Shown: positions 16,972 through 26,888, numbered from the stretch's first letter. The stretch is DNA of 64,000 bases from an uncultured Pseudomonadota bacterium (GCA_903879335.1 CAIRLC010000019.1:124001-188000); one strand, 5' to 3'. Numbers and translations are program-made. The notes: generated by a model not told the origin, from the sequence alone.

Positions 16972-18297
16972 TCAGATCGGCAAACCCAGTTCAGCGACAA
17001 GCCCCGGCGCATTGTCGCCCAATCGCAATCGCCCGCCGTGTAAGCGCCCCACAGCCACGACGAGCGCAAGACCTAAACCACTACCGACCGTCCCTGCCGC
17101 ATTGGCCAGCCGCCGCGATCGCTCCATGGCGCGAGCTCGGTCGGCGGCCGGTATACCTGGACCGGAATCGGTCACGCCAATCACGATTTCACTCTCGCGA
17201 CGATCAACACGAACGATGATGCTGCCCCCACGCGGCGTGTATTTAATCGCGTTATCGAGCAAATTCGCGATCGCTTGAGCCAGCAACTGCGCATTGCCAT
17301 TCACCACATGATCCGTGTCTAGAAGAGCCGACAAATCAAGGTCTTTGTCTTCCGCCAATGGCCGATACAGTTCAAGTACGTTGGCGGTCACCTCAGAGAT
17401 GTTCACCTTCGCCAAACTTGCGGAACCCGATTCAGCCAAAGTGATCCTCAGCAACGCATCCAGGGTGGCCTCGATGCCATCGATTTCGTGCAAGGCAGCT
17501 TCCACGATATCGACCATCTGATAGACGCTTTGATCCGGCAAAAGCCCCTGCTCTAAGCGACTGCGCAAACGATAAAGCGGCGTCCGCAAATCGTGTGCTG
17601 TGCTATCGATGACGGTCCGCGTCGCGAAGGTTAGATGCTCAATGCGTTCGAGCAAGCGATTGAGTTGCACGGTCACGGTCGCGTATTTTGAATTTTTTGT
17701 AAGCGGCAAGCGCTGTCCTAGATGGCCTTCCAACAACCGTCGAACCGCGAGCGTTAACGACGTGATATCACGCCTAGCGCGCACGTGACTGTGGAAAATT
17801 TGTACCGTGCTCACTAATAGAGCGGCGAGAAAAGCGATGAAGAGCTTGGCCACATCCCCGCGAAAAGCCATATAGGCTTTCCCGCGGGACCGCCCCAAGA
17901 TCAGGCAATCACCATTTGAAAAGCACTGCCTAACGGCAATGTAAACGCCTTCCATACCGCCCGATTGACCGCGGTATTCGAAAAAGTTTTTGGCGATTTG
18001 GGGAGTAGAACTTGTCGCCAGGCCCGTACCGATCGGCACGCTGCCATCGGCCAATCGCAGCGTATATTCGATATTCCGATCTAGATCGGCGGCACCGCGC
18101 GCGGACAGATAGCCGAGATACGCCGACGGCGGCAAGACATCGTGTAAAGCAGCGACGATAGCGAGGTCGTCGTCGAGACTGGATTTAATCCGAGTATCGA
18201 TGGGTGGCCAAAGAACCAAGCCACCGACTAAGGCGGTCACCAAAAGACCCGCGCTGAGGACCCAGGCCAAGTGGCGCCAAACTCGCATAGGAGTCAC
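16972..18297 (-). CDS. Two-component sensor histidine kinase
   Basis: Inner-membrane kinase of 441 residues. Segments: TM1 about 10-30 (LAWVLSAGLLVTALVGGLVL), a periplasmic sensor of about 130 residues, TM2 about 150-168 (LFIAFLAALLVSTVQIF), HAMP, then the H-box STAHDLRTPLYRLRSRLEQ. N-box IANLLDNAIKYTP, G1 VTDSGPGIP and G2 GSGLGLALV are all intact. The periplasmic part has two cysteines (CFSNGDC) that might be redox-active or bonded. It lies 3 bp after the response regulator, so they are one operon. Signal unknown. GTG 18297 or ATG 18288 could be the start. Confidence 0.9.
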   Translation of the reverse strand: MTPMRVWRHLAWVLSAGLLVTALVGGLVLWPPIDTRIKSSLDDDLAIVAALHDVLPPSAYLGYLSARGAADLDRNIEYTLRLADGSVPIGTGLATSSTPQIAKNFFEYRGQSGGMEGVYIAVRQCFSNGDCLILGRSRGKAYMAFRGDVAKLFIAFLAALLVSTVQIFHSHVRARRDITSLTLAVRRLLEGHLGQRLPLTKNSKYATVTVQLNRLLERIEHLTFATRTVIDSTAHDLRTPLYRLRSRLEQGLLPDQSVYQMVDIVEAALHEIDGIEATLDALLRITLAESGSASLAKVNISEVTANVLELYRPLAEDKDLDLSALLDTDHVVNGNAQLLAQAIANLLDNAIKYTPRGGSIIVRVDRRESEIVIGVTDSGPGIPAADRARAMERSRRLANAAGTVGSGLGLALVVAVGRLHGGRLRLGDNAPGLVAELGLPI

Positions 18298-18300
18298 AAA

Positions 18301-18975
18301 TTACTTCGCTTTGAGAACGTAACCCACGCCGCGCACCGTCGACAGCACCGGCGCTTCCGGATCATCTCCAATCGCGTGACGGAGACGACTGATATGCACG
18401 TCAATCACATTGGTTTGCGGATCGAAGTTATACCCCCAGACTTGCTCGAGCAGCATTCGTCGGGTCACCGGACGCGGGGCCGAACGCATCAAACATTCCA
18501 ACAGCTGAAACTCACGCGGGGTCAAATCGATTCGACGGTCGGTGATTCTCGCTTCGCGACTGATCAGATCTAACTCTAGTGTATCGAGCACGAGCTTAGC
18601 CTGCACACTACCAGCAGCTACTCGTCGACTGATGGCGTCGATTCTCGCCAGCAACTCACCCAAATGGACCGGCTTAACCAGATAGTCATCTGCACCAGCA
18701 TTTAGACCAACCACGCGATCATCCGGTTGTCCTAATGCGGACAGAATCAGCACCGGCACACGAAATCCCCGCTCGCGCAGGGCGCGCACGAAATCCAATC
18801 CATCCATACCGGGTAGCATTCGGTCTACGATGAGGACTTCAGGAAAGGTAGCGGCCAAACAATCAAAAGCGTCTTCAGCCGATCCCACGCTGTCGACGCC
18901 ATGTCCAGACACTACTAGGCCTTGCGAGAGCAGATTCGCTGCCTGACGGTCATCCTCGACGAGCAGTATGCGCAC
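18301..18975 (-). CDS. OmpR/PhoB-family response regulator
   Basis: 224-residue transcription regulator and partner of the kinase that follows. Receiver domain: acidic pair ED-D near residue 8, phosphoacceptor aspartate in LIVDRMLPGMDGL (about residue 51), the switch serine in LILSALG, and lysine in DYLVKPVHLGEL. The C-terminal winged helix has LTPREFQLLECLM, then RMLLEQVWGYNFDPQTNVID and VHISRLRHAIG, ending TVRGVGYVLKAK. Regulated genes cannot be named. It sits just downstream of der (7 bp gap), so it may be co-transcribed with that operon. Confidence 0.93.
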   Translation of the reverse strand: MRILLVEDDRQAANLLSQGLVVSGHGVDSVGSAEDAFDCLAATFPEVLIVDRMLPGMDGLDFVRALRERGFRVPVLILSALGQPDDRVVGLNAGADDYLVKPVHLGELLARIDAISRRVAAGSVQAKLVLDTLELDLISREARITDRRIDLTPREFQLLECLMRSAPRPVTRRMLLEQVWGYNFDPQTNVIDVHISRLRHAIGDDPEAPVLSTVRGVGYVLKAK

Positions 18976-18982
18976 CGCAGCC

Positions 18983-20368
18983 TCAACGCCCTTTGGCGTG
19001 TCGCATCAGTCGACGACGCTTTGATATCTGACGCGCCGTTAATTCGTTTCGGCGACCCGCAAATGGGTTGCTGTCTGAGCGGAATTCAACCCGTACCGGA
19101 GTGCCATGGAGTTTGAACGCCTCCCTAAAGGTATTCACCAAATAACGGCGATACGCTTCTGGGACGTGGAGCACTTGATTGCCGTGAATAATAATCACTG
19201 GCGGGTTTTTCCCACCTTGGTGAGCGTAGCGCAACTTGATGCGACGACCTCGTACCAGCGGAGGCTGGTGCGCTTGCAAGGCCGCCTCAAGTACGCGGGT
19301 CAACTCAGGCGTGGAAAGATCTTTGAGGGCCGCCCGCGCAGCGCGGCGAGCCTGCGACAGTAGGTCACCAACACCAGTACCGTGCAGTGCGGAGATAAAG
19401 TGGCGTTGCGCGAAATCGAGAAATGGCAGCTTCAGCTCCAACTGATTGCGCATATGGTCGCGCTGATCTGCTGGAATATGGTCCCACTTGTTGACGGCTA
19501 ACAGTAAGGCGCGTCCACGCTCAGCGACATGCCCAAGCAAAGTCGCATCTTGGTCCGCAACCGTTTCGTGTCCATCCAATACGCCGATGACCACGTGGGC
19601 TTCATCGATCGCTTGCAGGGCTTTGACGACCGAATACTTTTCAACGGCATCTTCAATCCGAGCACGGCGGCGGACGCCGGCGGTGTCGATCAAGACGTAA
19701 CTATGCCCGTCGCGCTCGAATGGCACGTGGACACTGTCTCGTGTCGTGCCCGGCTCATCGAATGCCACGACGCGCTCTTCGCCGATCAGGCGATTGATCA
19801 GTGTCGATTTGCCTACATTCGGCCGACCCACGACGGCGATACGGATTGGCTCCTCGAGGCTTGGCTCCGGTTCCTCGTACGCTGGCAGTCCCGCCAACAT
19901 CTCCGCGACCAGCGCGTCGATACCCTCGTTGTGTGCCGAAGAAATCGGAATCGGCGGGCCCATACCGAACGCGTAAAACTCGACCCCGGCAATTTCGCGC
20001 TCAACGCCTTCCGACTTATTCGCGACCAGTAAAACCTGTTTACCCGCGCGACGGAGACGCGTCAAAACGCTCAAATCTTCGGGCGTCGGCCCTGACCGGT
20101 TGTCGACGACAAATAGGATCCGATCAGCCTCCTCAACCGCTCGTTCCGTCTGTCGGACCATCAAGGTTTCGACCCCGGAAGGCACGTCGACCAATCCGCC
20201 GGTATCAACGACGATGTATCGACCGCCACGACGGCCAAAACCGTACTGGCGATCTCGCGTTAGACCCGGCAGATCCGCAACGATCGCATCTCGTGTGCCC
20301 GTGAGTACATTAAAAAGCGTCGACTTACCAACGTTCGGGCGTCCAACGATCGCGATGACCGGCAGCAT
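18983..20368 (-). CDS. der: Ribosome biogenesis GTPase Der (EngA)
   Basis: Essential double GTPase that helps assemble the 50S subunit. 461 residues. Two tandem G domains each begin with a P-loop, [17 protein letters not shown] at the N-terminus and [17 protein letters not shown] near residue 175. The G3 motifs are DTGGL and DTAGVRRR, and the G4 motifs NKSEG and NKWD. A KH-like C-terminal domain with [19 protein letters not shown] follows. It ends the rlmN-pilW-rodZ-hisS-yfgM-bamB-der string. A 9-bp hairpin lies just before its start. Confidence 0.97.
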   Translation of the reverse strand: MLPVIAIVGRPNVGKSTLFNVLTGTRDAIVADLPGLTRDRQYGFGRRGGRYIVVDTGGLVDVPSGVETLMVRQTERAVEEADRILFVVDNRSGPTPEDLSVLTRLRRAGKQVLLVANKSEGVEREIAGVEFYAFGMGPPIPISSAHNEGIDALVAEMLAGLPAYEEPEPSLEEPIRIAVVGRPNVGKSTLINRLIGEERVVAFDEPGTTRDSVHVPFERDGHSYVLIDTAGVRRRARIEDAVEKYSVVKALQAIDEAHVVIGVLDGHETVADQDATLLGHVAERGRALLLAVNKWDHIPADQRDHMRNQLELKLPFLDFAQRHFISALHGTGVGDLLSQARRAARAALKDLSTPELTRVLEAALQAHQPPLVRGRRIKLRYAHQGGKNPPVIIIHGNQVLHVPEAYRRYLVNTFREAFKLHGTPVRVEFRSDSNPFAGRRNELTARQISKRRRLMRHAKGR

Positions 20369-20374
20369 GAAGGA

Positions 20375-20398
20375 CGTCCACGGTTAAGACCGTGGACG
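20375..20398 (-). promoter_or_regulatory. Hairpin between bamB and der
   Basis: CGTCCACGG (20375-20383) and CCGTGGACG (20390-20398) form a 9-bp stem whose 6-base loop contains the bamB stop codon. The stem ends 6 bp before the der ATG, where its ribosome site would be. It might make der translation depend on ribosomes finishing bamB. No T run follows, so a terminator is unlikely. Confidence 0.45.
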
Positions 20399-21550
20399 AC
20401 CCCGCAGTGCAAAGACTTGGCCCGCGTCATTCTGTAAATACACCATGCCGCCGACCGCAATCGGGGCCGTGGTTACCGGTGATTTGCGCGCGGTATCCGT
20501 TCGACCGATGATTTCTCCGGTCGCCCGATCCAGCCAATGCACGACACCCTGGAAATCGGCTACGACGATCGCGTCGCCATCAACGGCTGGACGCGTGATG
20601 CCACGCCGAGCCAGTGCGTCCTGCGTCCAACGCTCAGAGCCATCGCGCCGCGACATGGCGACGACTTTACCGTCCGCCGAGGACACGAACAGACTGTCAC
20701 CGGCCAGGGCAAGTCCACGATAGGAGGATGCATCGCGCGACCACCAGATCTGGCCACTGTCTAAGCCGATCTGCGCGACTCGACCTTGGAAGCCAACGAC
20801 GAACAAGTCATGGCCGTCGGCCACGACCGAACCATCAATATCGACCAGTCGCTCAAGCTCCGTTTTGCCGCGCGACGGGCTGACTGCAGTGTCCCAAAGA
20901 ATATCGCCATTATTGAGGGAGTAAGCAGCCACCTTGCCGTTATCGAATGCGGCGACGACTGCATCGCCAACCACGGTTGGCGATGCAGTTCCACGCAAGG
21001 TCAGCGCAGGCACCGGTTGGTCATTCGACCACACCTCGTGTCCGTCAGCCAGCGACAGATTGTGGATACGCCCATCCACCGTACGCAACATGATGCCATT
21101 CGAGGTCACGACGGGAGCCGCCAATACTTCACCGCTCGTCCGAACGACCCAGCGACGTGAGCCGGTTGCGGCGTCAAGGGCGAGCACTTGACCGTCAAGC
21201 GCGCCAATCACCACCACGCCAGCCCCAATCCCGGGTCCCGCAGAGAGCGGCAGCTTGAATGTGGCATGCCATAATGATCGGCCGGTCACTGCGTCAAACG
21301 CGCCAACCGCGCCGTCACCGCCGGCCGCATATAAATGCCCATCTTCAATCGCGGGCGCGAGCGCCAAGCGTAATCTGCGATTCTTACCGCCTAGACTCGC
21401 GCTCCACACGCGCTCCACCGCGATGTGCGCCTGAAAGGCGACGAGCGCCTTCGGCGGCTCGACATCCTTATCCTTATCGCACGCAGCGAGGCCTGCGCCC
21501 AGCAGCGTAGCGGCGAGCGCCAAGCGAGCAAACCCTAGAGAGCGGTTCAC
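20384..21550 (-). CDS. bamB: Outer membrane protein assembly factor BamB
   Basis: Lipoprotein of the BAM complex, which folds beta-barrel proteins into the outer membrane. 388 residues. The signal peptide ends with lipobox LLGAGLAAC, lipidated cysteine at about residue 24. The rest is an eight-bladed beta-propeller of PQQ-like repeats: LYAAGGDGAVGAFDAVTGRS, GALDGQVLALDAATGSRRW, SADGKVVAMSRRDGSERW and so on. It overlaps yfgM by 4 bp and precedes der, the standard order. Confidence 0.95.
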   Translation of the reverse strand: MNRSLGFARLALAATLLGAGLAACDKDKDVEPPKALVAFQAHIAVERVWSASLGGKNRRLRLALAPAIEDGHLYAAGGDGAVGAFDAVTGRSLWHATFKLPLSAGPGIGAGVVVIGALDGQVLALDAATGSRRWVVRTSGEVLAAPVVTSNGIMLRTVDGRIHNLSLADGHEVWSNDQPVPALTLRGTASPTVVGDAVVAAFDNGKVAAYSLNNGDILWDTAVSPSRGKTELERLVDIDGSVVADGHDLFVVGFQGRVAQIGLDSGQIWWSRDASSYRGLALAGDSLFVSSADGKVVAMSRRDGSERWTQDALARRGITRPAVDGDAIVVADFQGVVHWLDRATGEIIGRTDTARKSPVTTAPIAVGGMVYLQNDAGQVFALRGRPRS

Positions 21551-22197
21551 GGAGTGCCGCCCTGCACCGGTGCCGTAACGGTGCCACCTGCGGCGCCGAT
21601 CTTGAGCTCGATGATCTGTCGGTCAATGCCACGCTGTTCGCCGGCAGCAAATACGCTCTTCCAAGCGTCCACCGCGGCAGCGTGATCACCTTTTTGAAAC
21701 AGCACATCTCCTCGCACGTCAGCGAAGGCTGGGCCTTTGTCGTCCCCCAAGGTCTTTAACGCGTCGTCAAATTGACCGAGCGCGGCTTGTACGCGCGCTA
21801 AACGCAGACGTGCAATCTGGGTCAATTCTGGATCTCGGGTGGTCTTCACGACCGTTTGCAGCCGCGTGGCAGCGGCTTCCAGTCGGCCGCTTTCCACGTC
21901 AAAACGCACGTAGGCCAGATTCGCGAGATCGGCATACGGCGTGCGCGAATAGTCGTCGCTCAAGGTTTTGACGATCTTATCCGCGCCACTGGTGTCATTG
22001 GCGGAGAGCGCTTGCAGTACCGATTGATACTGCTCAGCAGCGCCTTGGGCCTGACGGGCGGTGTAGAGATTCCACTGTTTCATGCCGAACAGCAGGCCAA
22101 ACCCGATGACCAGTCCACCGACCGCCCATACGGCGTTTTCCTTGACCCAGGCTTTGACCTGTTCAACCTGCTGACGTTCTGACAGATATTCGTCCAC
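21547..22197 (-). CDS. yfgM: YfgM-type ancillary SecYEG translocon subunit
   Basis: 216 residues from GTG 22197 with a good GGGAGAG 5-8 bases upstream. It begins VDEYLSERQQVEQVKAWVKE, then one membrane segment about 24-42 (AVWAVGGLVIGFGLLFGM), then a periplasmic TPR domain. YfgM links the Sec translocon to periplasmic chaperones in E. coli. Position between hisS and bamB is diagnostic. A longer frame upstream exists but lacks the family start. Confidence 0.92.
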   Translation of the reverse strand: MDEYLSERQQVEQVKAWVKENAVWAVGGLVIGFGLLFGMKQWNLYTARQAQGAAEQYQSVLQALSANDTSGADKIVKTLSDDYSRTPYADLANLAYVRFDVESGRLEAAATRLQTVVKTTRDPELTQIARLRLARVQAALGQFDDALKTLGDDKGPAFADVRGDVLFQKGDHAAAVDAWKSVFAAGEQRGIDRQIIELKIGAAGGTVTAPVQGGTP

Positions 22198-22270
22198 GCT
22201 ATCTCTCCCACCTGATGTCCAGCTCCCAACAGCGGCAGTGTGCCTCGTTGTTGACGCTAGAGTCCATGAA

Positions 22271-23542
22271 TCAACCTTGAATAAGCGCCTCAAGATGCGC
22301 CGCTAGCGCATCAAAAGAGACTGCCTTCTGCTCACCGCCACGGAGCGGCTTGACGCTCGCTTCGCCGCGGACCACTTCGTCATCGCCGAGCACCACCGCG
22401 AGCTGCGCGCCGCTTTTATCGGCCCGCTTAAATTGGGCCTTGAAGCTACCGCCGCTCAAATCTGTTTCGATTTTAAGGTTCGGCACGGCTGAGCGAACCT
22501 GTTCAGCCAACTGCAATCCTCGAGCTAGCGCCTGATCGCCCGCCATCACGAAATAGACGTCTGGGGTTTCGACCGGCGCTTCACAGCCAAGTTCCTGCAT
22601 CAACAAAACCGCTCGTTCCATGCCCATCGCCCAGCCAATAGCCGGCGTGGCTTCGCCACCGAGTTGAGTGACCAAGCCATCGTAGCGGCCACCTGAGCAC
22701 ACCGCATTCTGCGACCCCAGTGCATCGGTGACCCACTCAAATACCGTTCGGCTGTAGTAGTCGAGGCCGCGCACCAGTCGCGGATTGACCGTATAGGGCA
22801 CGTCGGCGGCATCCAACAGCGATTTAAGTCGCTCGAAATGGATGCGTGACTCCTCATCCAAGTGATCGGCAAGCGACGGAGCGCCTGCGATCAACGCCGC
22901 CATATCGGCATTCTTGCTGTCCAAAATGCGCAGCGGATTGCCTTGCAGCCTGCGTTGGCTATCCGCGTCTAGCTGATCAAAGCGGGCTTGGAAATACTCC
23001 CGCAGTACCTCGCGATAACGCGCGCGTGCTTCGGCCGTACCCAACGAATTGATTTCCAGATGCACTCTGGAGATACCGAGCAATCGCCACATCCTCGCAG
23101 TCAGCAGAATGAGTTCAGCATCGACCTCCGGCCCGGCATATCCAAAGGCTTCGGCGTCAATTTGATAAAACTGCCGATAGCGGCCCTTCTGGGGCCGCTC
23201 GCCACGGAACATCGGTCCAATCGTAAAGAGTCGATGCTTCTGATTGTGCAGCAAGCCATTGGATATCGCCGCGCGCACGATACTGGCCGTCGCTTCCGGC
23301 CGCAGCGACAGGCTTTGACCGTCGCGATCTTCGAAGCTGAACATTTCCTTTTCGACGATATCGGTATGTTCACCGATAGCGCGCTTAAATAGCTGGGTGC
23401 GCTCCAGCAACGGCACTCGGATTTCACGATACCCGTACGTCGAGAACACCTCGCGCGCAACCGATTCCAATCGGTTCCACCAGTGGGCCTCTGCCGGCAG
23501 GACATCATTCATGCCGCGTAACGGCTCAATGTTCTCGCTCAA
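22271..23542 (-). CDS. hisS: Histidyl-tRNA synthetase
   Basis: Charges tRNA-His. 423 residues, class II synthetase. Motif 1 is in the N-terminal helix region (LRGMNDVLPAEAHWW, YGYREIRVPLLE). Motif 2 is FTIGPMFRGERPQKGRYRQFYQ. The histidine-specific motifs are LVRGLDYYSRTVFEW and CSGGRYDGLV. Motif 3 is AIGWAMGMERAVLL. The C-terminal anticodon domain ends with LGDDEVVRGEASVK. It lies in the conserved string between rodZ and yfgM; ispG, often found between rodZ and hisS, is absent. Confidence 0.97.
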   Translation of the reverse strand: MSENIEPLRGMNDVLPAEAHWWNRLESVAREVFSTYGYREIRVPLLERTQLFKRAIGEHTDIVEKEMFSFEDRDGQSLSLRPEATASIVRAAISNGLLHNQKHRLFTIGPMFRGERPQKGRYRQFYQIDAEAFGYAGPEVDAELILLTARMWRLLGISRVHLEINSLGTAEARARYREVLREYFQARFDQLDADSQRRLQGNPLRILDSKNADMAALIAGAPSLADHLDEESRIHFERLKSLLDAADVPYTVNPRLVRGLDYYSRTVFEWVTDALGSQNAVCSGGRYDGLVTQLGGEATPAIGWAMGMERAVLLMQELGCEAPVETPDVYFVMAGDQALARGLQLAEQVRSAVPNLKIETDLSGGSFKAQFKRADKSGAQLAVVLGDDEVVRGEASVKPLRGGEQKAVSFDALAAHLEALIQG

Positions 23543-23565
23543 CTCGTCGGATCCTTAGATAAAAA

Positions 23566-24438
23566 TCACTGGATAGCGCCGTTGGCATTCAAGCTGAAAC
23601 GGGCTTCTACCCCATTTCGACGTGAAACCGGCACATCCACGATGTGTACACCTAGCCGCAGCTCAACCGCTTCAACGTCGCTCAGATAAATACCCCACGG
23701 GCCTAAGCCATGGACTGTACGAATCTCACCAGCGCGGACGTGGTCGTCAAAGAGACGAGAGCCGTCTTTCCCATTCACCTGGACAAAGGCGTCTTTGACG
23801 CCGCGTATCGTGACCTCATCGGTCGCACCGGTCGGCGGCGGCACCACTCGCATGGCCGGCAACGGGATTGATTGATCGCTTGGCGAGCCAGATTGAACAG
23901 GAATGGACTCCGCCATTGGCGATTGTGCTGAACTGCCGCTCTGGTAGGCGGCCGAGCCAGAGGGCACGGCGGCGTCGGTCTTCGCGGCGACCGTCGGCGC
24001 TGGTAGACGCACACTCGCCGTTCGATAGCCTGAATACCAATAACCCCCGGCCAGTAGCGCCAAAATGAGTGTGGCAATGACCACCGACTTCAGCGACGGG
24101 AGCCGTGTGCGCAATGGAACGCGCAGACGAATTTTAGGCGCCGCAGGGGTGACGGGAACATGGGTGGGCTCGGCCGGACCACCCGAGTGCGCGTCATAGG
24201 CGGCAAGGACTGCAACCGGGTCCAGTTCCAAGATCGCCGCGTACTTGCGTAAAAAGCCTTTCGCGTAGACCGGCGCATCGAAAACCTCGAAGCGATTAGC
24301 TTCCATGGCTTCGATCACGTTGGCAGGCACCATCAATAGACTGGCCACTTTAGCCAAGTCCAATGCCTTGGTTTCACGAGCGGCGCCCAACATCGCGCCC
24401 GGCTCCGCACTGAATCCTGCGAGGTTGCTGTCGTTCAC
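23566..24438 (-). CDS. rodZ: Cytoskeleton protein RodZ
   Basis: Inner-membrane protein that links MreB to the elongasome and sets rod shape. 290 residues. The N-terminal cytoplasmic helix-turn-helix is at 10-75 (LGAARETKALDLAKVASLLM, VIEAMEANRFEVFDAPVYAK, GFLRKYAAILELD). One membrane segment lies at about 118-135 (SVVIATLILALLAGGYWY). A serine/proline-rich linker follows, then the C-terminal DUF4115 domain with KDAFVQVNGKDGSRLFDD. It overlaps pilW by 4 bp. Confidence 0.94.
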   Translation of the reverse strand: MNDSNLAGFSAEPGAMLGAARETKALDLAKVASLLMVPANVIEAMEANRFEVFDAPVYAKGFLRKYAAILELDPVAVLAAYDAHSGGPAEPTHVPVTPAAPKIRLRVPLRTRLPSLKSVVIATLILALLAGGYWYSGYRTASVRLPAPTVAAKTDAAVPSGSAAYQSGSSAQSPMAESIPVQSGSPSDQSIPLPAMRVVPPPTGATDEVTIRGVKDAFVQVNGKDGSRLFDDHVRAGEIRTVHGLGPWGIYLSDVEAVELRLGVHIVDVPVSRRNGVEARFSLNANGAIQ

Positions 24439-25190
24439 GGCTGGCCTCCACCGCGCATTTCTCGTGACTGTGGTGAATCTGGAAAGTTACGCTCGAGTTC
24501 GTCGATGTACCGCCGAGCCTCCGATTCGTCGCCCTGTGCACGCTCGACTCGAACGGCCAAGGCCAGAGCATCGGGCGTGCGTGGTGCCACCTGAAAATAA
24601 CGCGCTAACATACCGCGAGAGGCCAACCCATTACCTTTTTGGAAACTCAGATCAGCCAACTGCAGCAGGGCATCAGGAAAATCAGAGCGCAGGTCGAGCG
24701 CGCGCCGGAAGTAATTTTCAGCCTTGATCTTATCTCCAGCGGCAAGGGCGCAGACGCCCGCATTGGCGTAGGCGACCTCTGGGGTCGTGTAGGACGGATT
24801 GCGCGCCGCCGCCTCAAATAATTTCTGGCCTTCCGTCGGGTGGCCATTGCGACATTGAAATACCGCATAGTTGTTCTGTAAGTCAGGATTCTTGGGCTCA
24901 AGCTTGATCGCTTGTGCGTAGTGATGATCCGCGACATCCCGCTCTTGTAATCGCTCATACACGAGCGCGGCGGCAGTCTGCACCGCCGAGTCACGATCAT
25001 TTTCTCGCAGTGCCTTTTCAACTTTCTCGCGCGCCGTCGCGATATCACCCTGCTTGAGATAACCGAAGGCGAGTTGAGCGTTCAAGCGAGCGGCCGTATT
25101 CGCTTGATCACGCAGATCGCTCGACGACTCCGAAGCCATACACGGCATCGCCAGCATCAACGCGATGAGCGATGAGGCAACGCGCGTCAT
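24435..25190 (-). CDS. pilW: Type IV pilus biogenesis/stability protein PilW (PilF)
   Basis: Outer-membrane pilotin-like protein needed for type IV pilus secretin assembly. 251 residues. The signal peptide is MTRVASSLIALMLAMPCMAS; the Cys in MPCMAS may be a lipobox residue, though the match is weak. Six TPR repeats follow: LNAQLAFGYLKQGDIATARE, AALVYERLQERDVADHHYAQ, NNYAVFQCRNGHPTEGQKLF and so on. Overlaps of 4 bp with both rlmN and rodZ mark one operon, the usual gammaproteobacterial arrangement. Presence implies type IV pili are encoded elsewhere. Confidence 0.9.
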   Translation of the reverse strand: MTRVASSLIALMLAMPCMASESSSDLRDQANTAARLNAQLAFGYLKQGDIATAREKVEKALRENDRDSAVQTAAALVYERLQERDVADHHYAQAIKLEPKNPDLQNNYAVFQCRNGHPTEGQKLFEAAARNPSYTTPEVAYANAGVCALAAGDKIKAENYFRRALDLRSDFPDALLQLADLSFQKGNGLASRGMLARYFQVAPRTPDALALAVRVERAQGDESEARRYIDELERNFPDSPQSREMRGGGQP

Positions 25191-26311
25191 GCTTCCACAC
25201 CAATGGTCACCATCTTGCTGCCGAGCCTAACGGTGGTGCGATCATGCACACGACCCGCCAGTTGCCCGCAGGCCGCATCAATATCATCGCCACGGGTGCG
25301 CCGCACCGTCGCCGTCACGCCGCGGCCATTGAGGTAATCGCGAAAATAACTGATGACATCTGGCTTCGAACGGCGGAAATCGGAGCCTGGAAAGGGATTA
25401 AACGGAATGAGGTTGACCTTGGCATCGTAGCCATGCAAGAGCCCAGCCAATTGCCGGGCAAGCTCTGGCTGGTCGTTCACGCCGTCGAGCATCACATATT
25501 CGAAGGTGATTGATCGGCCATTTTGGGCATCCAAATAATGCCAGCAGGCCTCAAGAAGTTCCGCAATTGGGTGCCGTCGATTGATCGGCACTAATTGATT
25601 GCGCAATTCATCGTTGGGCGCATGCAGCGAAACAGCCAGCGCGACGTTGATGTCTTCCGCCAACCGGTAGATTTGCGGCACCAGGCCTGAGGTCGATAAG
25701 GTGACCCGACGACGCGACAAATCAAAACAGCGATCATCCAAAAATATGCGCATCGCTGGCAGCACATTTTTGTAATTCGCGAGCGGCTCACCCATACCCA
25801 TCAATACGATATTGGTGATTGCTCGGGATCCATCCGGTGCGACGCCTAAACGCTCGTTTGCAAGCCAGACCTGGCCGACGATTTCTGCCGTCGTCAGGTT
25901 CCGGTTAAATCCTTGGGCACCGGTTGAGCAAAACGAGCAATCCAGCGCACAGCCGACTTGAGACGAAATGCATAACGTGCCACGCCCCATCTCGGGAATA
26001 AACACAGTCTCAATGGCTTGATCTCGCCCGTCAGAACGCCCAGCGCGCAATAACCACTTGCGTGTTCCATCTGCGCTGACGTGCTCGGACACGATTTCGG
26101 GCATCCGCACGTCTGCGATATCAGCCAGACGCGCCCGCAAGTTCTTGCCTAAATCGGTCATGCCGTCGAAATCAGCGACGCGCCGTTTGTAAAGCCAAGT
26201 GAGGAGCTGACGCCCCCTAAATGGCTTTTCACCAAGACCGACGGCAAACGCTTCCATCTCTGCCGGCGCAAGGCCAAGCAGATTGATTCGTTCTTGAGTA
26301 CCGTCGGTCAT
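25187..26311 (-). CDS. rlmN: 23S rRNA (A2503-C2)/tRNA (A37-C2) methyltransferase RlmN
   Basis: Radical SAM enzyme that methylates A2503 of 23S rRNA and A37 of some tRNAs. 374 residues. The iron-sulfur motif is CALDCSFCSTG (CX3CX2C). ISSQVGC before it and GMGEPLANYKN after it (SAM binding) are family hallmarks. The C-terminal cysteine that forms the methyl carrier is in AACGQLAG. It heads the operon rlmN-pilW-rodZ and follows ndk by 18 bp. Confidence 0.96.
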   Translation of the reverse strand: MTDGTQERINLLGLAPAEMEAFAVGLGEKPFRGRQLLTWLYKRRVADFDGMTDLGKNLRARLADIADVRMPEIVSEHVSADGTRKWLLRAGRSDGRDQAIETVFIPEMGRGTLCISSQVGCALDCSFCSTGAQGFNRNLTTAEIVGQVWLANERLGVAPDGSRAITNIVLMGMGEPLANYKNVLPAMRIFLDDRCFDLSRRRVTLSTSGLVPQIYRLAEDINVALAVSLHAPNDELRNQLVPINRRHPIAELLEACWHYLDAQNGRSITFEYVMLDGVNDQPELARQLAGLLHGYDAKVNLIPFNPFPGSDFRRSKPDVISYFRDYLNGRGVTATVRRTRGDDIDAACGQLAGRVHDRTTVRLGSKMVTIGVEA

Positions 26312-26329
26312 GGCGACTGTCCGGACACC

Positions 26330-26761
26330 TTAACGGGTGCGCGGGCAGAGCTCCGTCTCAGCAAAGAAGTACGAGATCTCGCGAGTCGCATTCTCAAGCG
26401 AATCCGAACCGTGAGCGACGTTCTCTTCGATGCTGGAAGCGAAATCCGCACGGATCGTGCCTGGAGCCGCCTTCTTCGGATCGGTCGCGCCCATGATCTC
26501 GCGGTGCGCAGCAACGGCGTTCTCGCCTTCGAGCACAGACACAACGACCGGACCGGACGTCATGTACTTACACAGATCGTTGAAGAAACCTCGCTCGCGA
26601 TGAACGGCATAAAAGCCCTCAGCTTCGGTCAGCGTCAGATGACGCATACGGGCGGCAACGATGCTCAGACCCGCTTTTTCAAAACGGGCATAGACCTGAC
26701 CAATCAGGTTCTTCTCAACACCATCGGGCTTAATAATCGACAGGGTACGCTCGAGCGCCAT
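26330..26761 (-). CDS. ndk: Nucleoside diphosphate kinase
   Basis: Transfers the terminal phosphate between nucleoside triphosphates and diphosphates. 143 residues, usual length. [20 protein letters not shown] is the family N-terminus, [16 protein letters not shown] the nucleotide-binding loop, and [11 protein letters not shown] holds the phosphorylated histidine. Usual first gene of the ndk-rlmN cluster. Confidence 0.97.
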   Translation of the reverse strand: MALERTLSIIKPDGVEKNLIGQVYARFEKAGLSIVAARMRHLTLTEAEGFYAVHRERGFFNDLCKYMTSGPVVVSVLEGENAVAAHREIMGATDPKKAAPGTIRADFASSIEENVAHGSDSLENATREISYFFAETELCPRTR

Positions 26762-26888
26762 GACTCAACCTCGTGAACACAGGGGAATGGCCGAACATTG
26801 TACGGGTCGGAACCCCCAACCCGCAACGCAAGGGATGACGGAAGTGGGCGAGACTTAAGGGAATTTTGAGCGGCGGGCGGCCGAATCC

